A stretch of 5,563 nt of DNA from Fretibacterium sp. (GTDB lineage Bacteria > Synergistota > Synergistia > Synergistales > Aminobacteriaceae), in NCBI GenBank assembly GCA_016280565.1, contig JAEEGY010000204.1:1-5563 (forward strand), read 5' to 3'. The stretch's first letter is position 1; each line of letters begins with the position of its first letter. Made by a program: the position numbers and the translations under genes. The notes beneath the pieces were generated by a model. The model saw nothing but the letters and a program-made list of their open reading frames with translations. It did no database searches and had not been told where the DNA came from. Shown here one piece after another: positions 1 through 5,084 of this stretch.

Positions 1-740
1 CGTGCCATGAGGAGCTTGGGGAACTGGCGGTGAAAGGCGATGTTCTCCGGACAATCCTCCGGGATCAGCTCCTGCAGGCGGCTTCCCACCACTTTCTTGG
101 CGGGGCCCGTTTCCCCGAACGAGAGGATAAAAGGAGGGTTGGCCGCCACACAGACGCCATGGCTGTTGACGACGGCCGCCCGCCCGGAAATAGCATTAAG
201 TATCCCTGTCCGCTCGGAGGGGATCAACCTGGGCTCCTCCGGTTCCGCCTTCCTGGGAGGCTCTTTGGTTTCCTGTCCTTTCGTCCCCCGCTCCTTTGCC
301 TCAGCGGTCAGCTTTTGTTCCGTGCGGACCCACTCCGTCACGTCCATGCCGATGACCTGCACGGCGGGCACTCCCCTCAGCTCTGCGGGGGAGAACTCCG
401 CTTCCATCCACAACAGGCCCTCCGCATTGGAATCTGCCCCCCCGGGCAGCAGGGAGATGAGGGCCGCCACCGGCTCGTTCCTTGCCTCGCGCAGCAGGGC
501 CTGAAGCGTCTGCCTCTGTTCGGGGGCGCAGCAGAAGATAAGAGTATCAGGGATGGCGGGCCCCAGGAAGACCCGCATCCCACGGTTCATGAGCAAAAAC
601 GTCCCCTCGGGGTCTACAAAAGCGTACAGAAAGGCCCGACTGTTGATCAGTCCTCCGTAGCGACGTTCGATCTCCCCATCCGACTTGTGAGCGGCACTCT
701 TTTCTTCCTGTTGAGCCTCGGAACGGCCAAACCAGCCCAA
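1..740 (-). CDS. PAS-domain sensor/regulator protein, N-terminal part (runs off the left edge)
   Basis: Reverse-strand reading gives 246 codons with no stop, from a TTG at 740 to the window edge. Residues about 36-136 look like a PAS fold: an opening strand AFLYAFVDPEGTFLLMNRG, a middle rich in Leu/Ala, and the typical exit VQVIGMDVTEWVRTEQKL (residues 127-144). A charged Lys/Glu/Pro-rich linker follows (about 145-175), then a second PAS start, GILNAISGRAAVVNSHGVCVAANPPF (split here as GILNAISGRAAVV and NSHGVCVAANPPF, 179-204), up to the edge. No signal peptide or membrane segment is visible, so a cytoplasmic sensor is likely. PAS domains bind ligands or sense redox or energy state. The output domain (histidine kinase, GGDEF, sigma-54 activator or other) lies outside the window, so no function is assigned. 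TTG is chosen because the only upstream in-frame codons run straight into the uxaB stop, a purine-rich Shine-Dalgarno precedes it, and the next in-frame ATG is residue 51, inside the first PAS domain. Confidence 0.82.
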   Translation of the reverse strand, partial: MGWFGRSEAQQEEKSAAHKSDGEIERRYGGLINSRAFLYAFVDPEGTFLLMNRGMRVFLGPAIPDTLIFCCAPEQRQTLQALLREARNEPVAALISLLPGGADSNAEGLLWMEAEFSPAELRGVPAVQVIGMDVTEWVRTEQKLTAEAKERGTKGQETKEPPRKAEPEEPRLIPSERTGILNAISGRAAVVNSHGVCVAANPPFILSFGETGPAKKVVGSRLQELIPEDCPENIAFHRQFPKLLMA

Positions 741-748
741 ACCTTTCC

Positions 749-756
749 CCCCTCCC
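749..756 (-). promoter_or_regulatory. Shine-Dalgarno for the TTG-initiated PAS gene
   Basis: On the minus strand GGGAGGGG lies about 10 nt upstream of the TTG at 740-738. It sits inside the 33-bp gap after the uxaB stop. It supports the TTG start and shows that translation re-initiates independently after uxaB. Confidence 0.6.
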
Positions 757-773
757 GGCGTGAACGGAAACGG

Positions 774-2273
774 TTACAGTACGCTCTTGAAGGCCGCCTC
801 GGCCCCCTCTGCGCGGATCTTCTTCAGGTCCGCCGCGACGGCGTTCTCGAAGCCGGGGATCTTCGTCAGATCCTGGTCCCACATCTGCGTGTTAATCAGG
901 ACGGCATGGACCAGGGCCTCCGGCGAGTCGTTTCGGTGCTGCCAGAAGAACTCCAGTGCCCACCGGTCGTCGGAGACAACGTATTCGTTACCTTTGGCCC
1001 GCTGGCACACCAGCCCCTTATCCGTCAGCTCCTTCACGTTATTGGAGTAGAACGCGATGTAGGCGCCCAGACTTAGGGTCAGGCAGGGTGGCAGCTTTCC
1101 GCCGTTCTCCTCAATGTAGCCCAGCAGACTCGGCAGGTTGCGGGCCTTCCATTTAGATGTAGAGTTCAGCGAGATGCTCATCAGTTCGTGGTTGACGAAG
1201 GGGTTGTTGAACCGGTCCTGCACGGCGGAGGCAAAGGCGTTGAGGTCGCCCCGGTCCAGCCCGTGGAGCGTCGGGATGATCTCCTCGTTGAGCATCTTGT
1301 TCATGAAGCCGCGCACTGTGTCATTGTGCATGCAATCGCGAACAATATCGAACCCCGCCAGATACGCCCCCAGGACGAAGCCCGTGTGAGCCCCGTTCAG
1401 GATACGGACCTTGCGCTTCTTGTAGGGCGTCACGTCCGGCACGACGTGGACCGGGCAGCCCGCCTTCTTGAAGGGCAGTTTATCCTCCAGGCCCGCCGGG
1501 CCCTCGATGATCCACACGCCGAAGATCTCGCCCACGTCGAGAAGCTGGTCCTCGTAGCCGTTGGCCTTGTTCAGTGCCTCCAGCTCCTGCGGGTCACGGA
1601 TGCGGCCGGGGACGATGCGGTCCACCAGTGTGGAGCCGCAGATGTTTTCCTTATTGACCCACTCCTTAAAGCCCGCCTCCAGCTTCCAGTCGTCGATGTA
1701 CTGGTTGACGCACTTGAGTAACTCTTTGCCGTTGTTGTCGATGAGCTCGCAGCTCAGCATGGTGATGCCCTTCCGTCCGGCCCTCCAGCGCTCATAGAGG
1801 ACGCGGGTGAGCTTGGCGGGGAAGCTGACAGGCGGCTCCTGGTCAAACCGGCTCTCGCTCTCGTGGACGATGCCGGCCTCGGTGGTGTTGCTGACGATAA
1901 TCTCCAGGTCCTCGCTCCGGGCCAGCTCAAGGACCTTTTCCCAGCCGCCGGCAGCGTAGGGGTTGACGGCGCGGCTGCACGCAGAGATGACGCGCCTGGC
2001 ATCCACCTTCTGTCCCTTCTCCGTGCCGCGGAGGTAAAGGGTGTAAAGCCCTTCCTGCTGGTTGATGACATCTGCCAAACCGGGGGCGATGGGCTGGACG
2101 AGAACGGCCTTGCCGTTCCACCCCGCCTTCTCATTGGCGATGTCGAAGAAGTAATCAACGAACGCGCGGAGGAAGTTCCCCTCGCCGAACTGCATCACCT
2201 TTTCCGGTGCCTCTTTCAGCACATATCCCTTGTAACCGGACTGTTTAAGAACATCATAGTTGAGCTGAGACAT
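774..2273 (-). CDS. uxaB: tagaturonate reductase (altronate oxidoreductase)
   Basis: This 499-residue protein belongs to the polyol/mannitol dehydrogenase family, UxaB branch. It reduces D-tagaturonate to D-altronate with NADH in cytoplasmic D-galacturonate catabolism. The N-terminal nucleotide-binding part carries MQFGEGNFLRAF (27-38), typical of UxaB rather than UxuB or mannitol dehydrogenase. It continues with IIVSNTTEAGI (125-135), CELIDNNGKEL (175-185) and GSTLVDRIVPG (213-223). The catalytic Lys-x4-Asn-x2-His pattern of the family is intact as K288, N293, H296 in RKVRILNGAH. The C-terminal helical domain contains FASAVQDRFNNPF (347-359) and LGAYIAFY (402-409). The length is close to that of E. 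coli UxaB (somewhat under 490 residues), with a slightly longer N-terminus. The ATG at 2273 is preceded by a modest AAGGGG about 10 nt upstream. It is probably co-transcribed with the PAS gene downstream. No other uronate gene (uxaA, uxaC, a transporter) is visible in the window. Confidence in the family is very high; the exact substrate is inferred from motif similarity. Confidence 0.93.
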   Translation of the reverse strand: MSQLNYDVLKQSGYKGYVLKEAPEKVMQFGEGNFLRAFVDYFFDIANEKAGWNGKAVLVQPIAPGLADVINQQEGLYTLYLRGTEKGQKVDARRVISACSRAVNPYAAGGWEKVLELARSEDLEIIVSNTTEAGIVHESESRFDQEPPVSFPAKLTRVLYERWRAGRKGITMLSCELIDNNGKELLKCVNQYIDDWKLEAGFKEWVNKENICGSTLVDRIVPGRIRDPQELEALNKANGYEDQLLDVGEIFGVWIIEGPAGLEDKLPFKKAGCPVHVVPDVTPYKKRKVRILNGAHTGFVLGAYLAGFDIVRDCMHNDTVRGFMNKMLNEEIIPTLHGLDRGDLNAFASAVQDRFNNPFVNHELMSISLNSTSKWKARNLPSLLGYIEENGGKLPPCLTLSLGAYIAFYSNNVKELTDKGLVCQRAKGNEYVVSDDRWALEFFWQHRNDSPEALVHAVLINTQMWDQDLTKIPGFENAVAADLKKIRAEGAEAAFKSVL

Positions 2274-2319
2274 ACCCTCTGTACCCCTTTCGGATTTGAT
2301 CTCCTTCCCTTGACTCAGT

Positions 2320-2325
2320 ATTATA
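2320..2325 (-). promoter_or_regulatory. candidate -10 box for uxaB
   Basis: On the minus strand the sequence reads TATAAT, a perfect -10 hexamer, about 47 bp upstream of the uxaB ATG. No TTGACA-like -35 exists at 16-18 bp spacing; that position falls in the GC-rich stem-loop at 2335-2375. The promoter would therefore need an activator or is weak. Judged on the -10 match only. Confidence 0.4.
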
Positions 2326-2330
2326 CAATG

Positions 2331-2375
2331 AAAAGAGGACGCCGGCCCAGGCTTTCCCCAGACCGGCGTCCCCTC
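2331..2375 (-). terminator. probable intrinsic terminator of hsp20
   Basis: An inverted repeat pairs GAGGACGCCGG (2335-2345) with CCGGCGTCCCCTC (2363-2375). It gives an 11-bp stem with at most a small bulge around a 17-nt loop. Read on the minus strand the stem is followed at once by TTTT (2334-2331), the arrangement of a Rho-independent terminator for the hsp20 transcript about 100 bp past its stop. The U-tract is short, so termination may be partial. It directly abuts the candidate uxaB -10 box. Confidence 0.55.
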
Positions 2376-2383
2376 AGATTTAA

Positions 2384-2405
2384 CGCGGGGGAGGTACCCC
2401 CCGCG
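2384..2405. repeat. stem-loop, 8-bp perfect stem
   Basis: CGCGGGGG (2384-2391) pairs with CCCCCGCG (2398-2405) around the loop AGGTAC. No T-tract follows on either strand, so it is not a classic terminator. It is one of several adjacent stem-loops between hsp20 and uxaB. Confidence 0.6.
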
Positions 2406-2460
2406 CCCCCTGAACAGGACCTTTAGCCCCCCTGCAAGGGGAGGTGCCCTGTTAGGGGCG
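2404..2460. repeat. large imperfect stem-loop after the hsp20 stop
   Basis: CGCCCCCTGAACAGG (2404-2418) pairs with CCTGTTAGGGGCG (2448-2460), leaving two single-base bulges. Inside it ACCT pairs with AGGT (2419-2422 with 2442-2445), and CCCC with GGGG (2427-2430 with 2438-2441). It ends 15 bp after the hsp20 stop codon on the minus strand. It could protect the 3' end of the mRNA, assist termination, or be a copy of a dispersed palindromic element. It shares its first two bases with the right arm of the preceding stem-loop. Confidence 0.6.
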
Positions 2461-2475
2461 GAGAGGTGTTAAAGG

Positions 2476-2937
2476 TTATGCCTCAGCGGTGATGGCGACC
2501 TTCTTGTGCGCTTTGTCCTGCCCCTTCTCCGCGACCTCGACGGTGAGGACCCCGTGCTTGAAGCTGGCCCTGGCGCTATCAGGCTCCACCTCCACCGGGA
2601 AGGAGATCACCCGCTCCACCTTGCCCCAGCTGCGCTCGGAGCGGAAGTAGCTCTTTCCCTCCTCGCCCTCCTGCTTCTCCGCGTTCTTCTCCGCGGAGAG
2701 CGTCAGACGGTCGGAGTAAACGTGGAGCTCCACATCGTCCGGCTTGATGCCCGGCAATTCTGCCTCAACAAAGAGTTTCCCGTCCTTGCGGTAAAGGTCG
2801 ACCCGCGCGGAAAGCCCGGACAGCCCGCTCTCGAAGAACGGCGCACCCATGTGCTCCGCAAGGCTGTTCATGCCGTCAAACAGCGACGCCGGATCCATAA
2901 AACGGTCAAACATAACGGGAAGATACCTGTTTTTCAT
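2476..2937 (-). CDS. Hsp20 / alpha-crystallin family small heat-shock protein
   Basis: This 153-residue cytoplasmic protein is an ATP-independent holdase of the Hsp20 family that keeps unfolding proteins soluble. A short variable N-terminal arm (1-42, with MFDRFMDPASLFDGM) is followed by the alpha-crystallin domain, about 44-145. Its start, ARVDLYRKDGKLFVEAELPG, with the following IKPDDVELHV, is typical of bacterial class A proteins. The signature A-x-x-x-x-G-V-L is present as ASFKHGVL, and the C-terminal tail is short (KKVAITAEA). That tail carries only VAI rather than a clear I-x-I/V motif before the end, a mild deviation. The length is normal for the family. The ATG at 2937 follows a strong AGGAGGG 7 nt upstream. 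The gene is transcribed divergently from the nickel operon and has its own terminator candidate, so it is probably monocistronic. No CIRCE element (HrcA site) is visible upstream. Confidence 0.95.
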   Translation of the reverse strand: MKNRYLPVMFDRFMDPASLFDGMNSLAEHMGAPFFESGLSGLSARVDLYRKDGKLFVEAELPGIKPDDVELHVYSDRLTLSAEKNAEKQEGEEGKSYFRSERSWGKVERVISFPVEVEPDSARASFKHGVLTVEVAEKGQDKAHKKVAITAEA

Positions 2938-2944
2938 TCTAAAT

Positions 2945-2951
2945 CCCTCCT
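2945..2951 (-). promoter_or_regulatory. Shine-Dalgarno of hsp20
   Basis: AGGAGGG on the minus strand, 7 nt before the ATG at 2937, is a near-perfect anti-16S complement that fixes the hsp20 start. Confidence 0.8.
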
Positions 2952-3008
2952 AATCGATCTGCGGGGCCCACGGGATATCTCGCGGAGCCCTCCCTGTTGA
3001 CGGTTGAT

Positions 3009-3014
3009 ATTATA
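3009..3014 (-). promoter_or_regulatory. candidate -10 box for hsp20
   Basis: The minus strand reads TATAAT about 72 bp upstream of the hsp20 ATG, predicting a 5' leader of roughly 65 nt. No recognisable -35 hexamer lies at 16-18 bp; instead the palindrome ACGATATCGT occupies that position. No sigma-32 type consensus is seen. Confidence 0.45.
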
Positions 3015-3030
3015 TCTCTGACCTTTGATG

Positions 3031-3053
3031 ACGATATCGTTAGAAACAACGAT
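3031..3053. promoter_or_regulatory. overlapping dyads upstream of hsp20: candidate operator
   Basis: A perfect 10-bp palindrome ACGATATCGT (3031-3040) overlaps a second dyad, ATCGTT-N6-AACGAT (3036-3053). Together they contain three half-sites of the form (A)ACGAT. The first palindrome coincides with the -35 position of the hsp20 promoter candidate, as expected for a repressor or activator site. The cognate regulator is unknown. Confidence 0.4.
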
Positions 3054-3093
3054 TAAGGGGTAGGCATTCTTTCCTGTCCCCCCCCTGATGGAG

Positions 3094-3127
3094 ATGATAA
3101 CATCATTAAAGAAAAATATGTTATTAT
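3094..3127. promoter_or_regulatory. wide dyad upstream of nikK: candidate NikR-like operator
   Basis: ATGATAACAT (3094-3103) is matched by the inverted copy ATGTTATTAT (3118-3127) with 9 of 10 positions complementary. The perfect core is ATAACAT-N14-ATGTTAT (3097-3124). Half-site centres are 21 bp apart, two helical turns, close to the known E. coli NikR site GTATGA-N16-TCATAC, although the half-site sequence differs. It overlaps the candidate nikK -10 box, so a nickel-bound repressor there would block transcription. The assignment to NikR is inferred from geometry and the target genes. Confidence 0.4.
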
Positions 3128-3130
3128 ACT
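3125..3130 (+). promoter_or_regulatory. candidate -10 box for the nik operon
   Basis: TATACT lies 50 bp upstream of the nikK ATG in AT-rich DNA and overlaps the wide dyad. An alternative is TATTAT at 3122-3127. No good -35 hexamer is found at normal spacing. Confidence 0.35.
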
Positions 3131-3165
3131 TTTACTGACGGACGGGGCCGTCCAAATGAAATGTG

Positions 3166-3171
3166 AGGAGG
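3166..3171 (+). promoter_or_regulatory. Shine-Dalgarno that sets the nikK start
   Basis: AGGAGG-type sequence (GAGGAGG around 3165-3171) lies 9 nt before the ATG at 3181. The alternative in-frame ATG at 3163 would overlap this site, has no ribosome binding site of its own, and would add seven residues before the signal peptide. The start at 3181 is therefore preferred. Confidence 0.8.
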
Positions 3172-3180
3172 AATTTTAAT

Positions 3181-3963
3181 ATGAAGACAAAGACGACTGC
3201 TGTTCTGGCGCTGCTGGCCCTTGTACTGGCGATTCCTGCTTCGGCCCACGAGTTGAGCATCAAGGCGAAGTCCACGGAAGTGAAGGCAGGCGTGCCCTTT
3301 GAGGCTACCGTTCAGTCGTCGCATAAGTTCATCGTGCCGGAGGAGGTTGAGGACCTGTCCCGGGTTAAGGCGGGGATTTTTGAGGACGGAAAGTTCAAGG
3401 AGTCCAAAATCACCGGCAACGAGAAGGACCTGTGCATCGACTTCACCGTGACGCCCGCGAAGGACGGGACGATGCTGCTCATCGCCACCAAGGACGGCGA
3501 GACCTGGTGCGTCACCAACGAGGGTGGCAAGTCCGGCGCGCGGAAGAAGCTGGAAGGCCAGGGGCTGAAGGTCCTCTCGGCCACGAAGTACGACAAGTAC
3601 GCCAAGGCCATTCTGAACGCCTCGAAGGACGACAAGAACTTCGCCACAGTGGTGGGCCACCCGCTGGAGATCATCCCCGTGACGAACCCTGCGGACGCGA
3701 AGGTTGGAGAGTACTTCGACGTGAAGATCCTGCTGAACGGCCAGCCCTACACGGGGCCGGTGTGGGCAACGTACGACGGCTTTGTGACGCTGTACGAGAA
3801 CACCTATGCCTACTACACCGAGGCGGAAAACGGCGTGGCACACGTCAAGATCACGGCTCCGGGGCTGTGGGGCGTACGGGCCATGCAGGCAGGGCTTCCT
3901 GGCGCGGAGGGCGATTACGACAGCCGTTCCCTTCGTTCCTTCCTGCTGTTTGAGGTGGAATGA
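3181..3963 (+). CDS. nikK: periplasmic accessory protein of nickel ECF transporter (NikK-like, DUF4198 family)
   Basis: This 260-residue protein has a clear Sec signal peptide: MKTK, a hydrophobic core to about residue 18, then PASA with cleavage predicted after A22. The mature protein would begin HELSIKAK with histidine first. The rest resembles DUF4198-type beta-sandwich proteins: SHKFIVPEE (47-55), the central GHPLEIIPVTNP (159-170), VGEYFDVKILLNGQPY (175-190), and a C-terminal ITAPGLWGVRA (224-234). DUF4198 proteins of this kind (NikK) are known companions of NikM/NikQ/NikO nickel transporters in comparative-genomic work, where they and NikL appear instead of NikN. The role is presumably delivery or capture of Ni2+ outside the membrane. 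There are two cysteines (C85, C110). It is the first gene of the operon, and its stop overlaps the nikL start (ATGA). The family call is firm from motifs and context; the biochemical role is inferred. Confidence 0.82.
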   Translation: MKTKTTAVLALLALVLAIPASAHELSIKAKSTEVKAGVPFEATVQSSHKFIVPEEVEDLSRVKAGIFEDGKFKESKITGNEKDLCIDFTVTPAKDGTMLLIATKDGETWCVTNEGGKSGARKKLEGQGLKVLSATKYDKYAKAILNASKDDKNFATVVGHPLEIIPVTNPADAKVGEYFDVKILLNGQPYTGPVWATYDGFVTLYENTYAYYTEAENGVAHVKITAPGLWGVRAMQAGLPGAEGDYDSRSLRSFLLFEVE

Positions 3964-4481
3964 AAGTTGTGTTTACGCTCGGCCTGGCGCTCGCCGGGCT
4001 GAGCCTTTTCCTGACGGGGGGCGCCCTGGCCCACGGCGTGGGGTATCGCCAGCCCCAGCAGCCGCCGGTGGCGCTGGAGTTCTTCTACTCAACGGGTGAG
4101 CCCATGAGCTACCGTGAGGCGAAGGTCTTCTCGCCGGCGGACGAAAAGTTCGCCCACCAGACAGGCCGGACGGACGCGGCGGGACGTTTCGCCTTCGTGC
4201 CGGACGTGGCGGGGACGTGGCGGACCGTTGTGCGGGACGAGGAGGGCCACCAGGCGGAGGCGGAGATCGCGGTGACGGAGGCCATGCTGAGCGGCGGCAG
4301 CGTAAACCCTGAGGCAGCTTCCGTTCCTCCCGCTGACTCGAATAACCCGCCGGAGGGGCTTGAGCTCCTGATTCGCGCGGCGCTGGGCGTCAGCCTGTTG
4401 TTCAATCTTGCACTGATTGGACTCAGGGGGAAAAGACCCCCTGAAACCCCCGGCCCCCATTTCGAGTCAGAGGAGGCGTAG
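3960..4481 (+). CDS. nikL: membrane-anchored accessory component of nickel ECF transporter (NikL-like)
   Basis: This 173-residue protein starts at an ATG overlapping the nikK stop. A signal peptide (1-24, ending GGALA) is predicted to be cleaved just before H25, so the mature protein begins HGVGYRQP. Residues about 36-106 form a small beta-sandwich of the carboxypeptidase-regulatory/NikL type: ALEFFYSTGEPMSYREAKVF, then GRTDAAGRFAFVPDVAGTW and DEEGHQAEAEI. A Pro/Ser/Asn-rich linker follows (111-133). A single hydrophobic helix (about 135-156, LLIRAALGVSLLFNLALIGL) precedes a basic RGKR and a short acidic tail. The topology is thus an extracytoplasmic domain tethered by a C-terminal anchor. 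It most likely helps NikM take up Ni2+, possibly together with NikK; its mechanism is not established. The last codons contain the ribosome binding site of nikM. Confidence 0.75.
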   Translation: MKVVFTLGLALAGLSLFLTGGALAHGVGYRQPQQPPVALEFFYSTGEPMSYREAKVFSPADEKFAHQTGRTDAAGRFAFVPDVAGTWRTVVRDEEGHQAEAEIAVTEAMLSGGSVNPEAASVPPADSNNPPEGLELLIRAALGVSLLFNLALIGLRGKRPPETPGPHFESEEA

Positions 4482-4484
4482 ACT

Positions 4485-5084
4485 ATGCACATTAGCGAGG
4501 GGGTGCTGTCCCCCGGGGCGCTGGCCGTGGGTTGGGCTGTGGCGGGAGCCGGGACGTTCGCTGGGCTGAGAAAGCTGGAGCCGGAAAAGGCCGCACGGAC
4601 CGCGCTGCTGTCCTCGGCGTTCTTCCTGGCCTCGCTGGTCAACGTCCAGCTTGGCCCTGCCTCCACGCACCTTTCCCTCATCGCGCCGGTGGGGCTTGTG
4701 CTGGGCTGGACTGCCTTCCCCGCCATCTTGACGGCGCTGCTGCTCCAGGCGCTTTTGTTCCACTTCGGCGGGCTGCTGGTCCTGGGGCCAAACACGGCGG
4801 ACATGGCCGTCCCCGCTGTCCTTGTCTATCTGTTGTTCGCCGGCCCCATCCGGCAGGCTGGCGGGCGTGCTGCCGCGGGAACGCTGGCCTTCATCGCCGG
4901 GGCGCTGGCGGTGCTGTTGGGGGCGCTGGGCGTGGGGCTGTTCCTGGGACTCTCCGACGGGAACTTCCTCACTGCGGCGAAGATCCTCTTTGCGGCCCAT
5001 GTGCCCCTGGCTCTCATTGAGGGGACCGTCACGGCCTTCATGACGGCCTGGCTGAAGAAATCCGCTCCGGACTTTTTGGCATGA
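4485..5084 (+). CDS. nikM: substrate-specific S component of nickel ECF transporter (NikM/CbiM family)
   Basis: This 199-residue integral membrane protein binds the metal for an energy-coupling-factor transporter. Family motifs are all present: the N-terminus MHISEGVLSP, with Met1-His2 forming the known metal-binding N-terminus; VQLGPASTHLSL (54-65), whose H62 probably matches the histidine that completes the Ni site in characterised NikM; LLLQALLFHFGGLLVLGPNT (85-104); and AAHVPLALIEGTVTAF (170-185). Hydrophobic stretches suggest about six or seven membrane helices. MHISEG rather than MHIPDG, plus the nikK/nikL partners, favours nickel over cobalt; CbiM for cobalt is the alternative. There is no NikN fusion or CbiN gene, consistent with NikK/NikL replacing it. 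AGGAGG (4471-4476) inside nikL lies 8 nt before the ATG. The stop overlaps the nikQ start. Confidence 0.92.
   Translation: MHISEGVLSPGALAVGWAVAGAGTFAGLRKLEPEKAARTALLSSAFFLASLVNVQLGPASTHLSLIAPVGLVLGWTAFPAILTALLLQALLFHFGGLLVLGPNTADMAVPAVLVYLLFAGPIRQAGGRAAAGTLAFIAGALAVLLGALGVGLFLGLSDGNFLTAAKILFAAHVPLALIEGTVTAFMTAWLKKSAPDFLA

Noticed and set aside
30..1076. Long open frame on the plus strand (348 codons)
   Set aside because: It lies antisense to the PAS gene and uxaB. Its product is rich in Arg/Pro/Gly/Leu without any recognisable domain, as expected for the complement of GC-rich coding DNA. The minus-strand proteins have clear family motifs.
2311..2325. TTGACT followed by TATACA on the plus strand as a promoter
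   Set aside because: The two boxes are separated by only a few bases, far less than the 16-18 bp needed, and no plus-strand gene lies downstream. The same bases give TATAAT on the minus strand.
1863..2426. Plus-strand open frame of 187 codons
   Set aside because: It is antisense to the 5' end of uxaB and continues into the stem-loop region. It has no ribosome binding site or domain.
2938..3060. CIRCE element for HrcA control of hsp20
   Set aside because: No TTAGCACTC-N9-GAGTGCTAA-like sequence is present. The dyads that exist have a different sequence and spacing.
3061..3180. Possible NiCo (czcD) riboswitch in the nikK leader
   Set aside because: The leader after the -10 candidate is only about 45 nt with one tiny hairpin (around 3140-3153). 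That is too short for the four-helix NiCo fold, and that class usually controls metal efflux, not uptake.
3124..3843. Minus-strand open frame of 239 codons over nikK
   Set aside because: It is antisense to nikK, which has a signal peptide, ribosome binding site and family motifs. The reverse product shows only Val/Leu/Arg-rich shadow composition.
4109..4804. Minus-strand open frame of 231 codons
   Set aside because: It is antisense to nikL and nikM, has a Ser/Pro/Ala-rich composition typical of a shadow frame, and has no motif.
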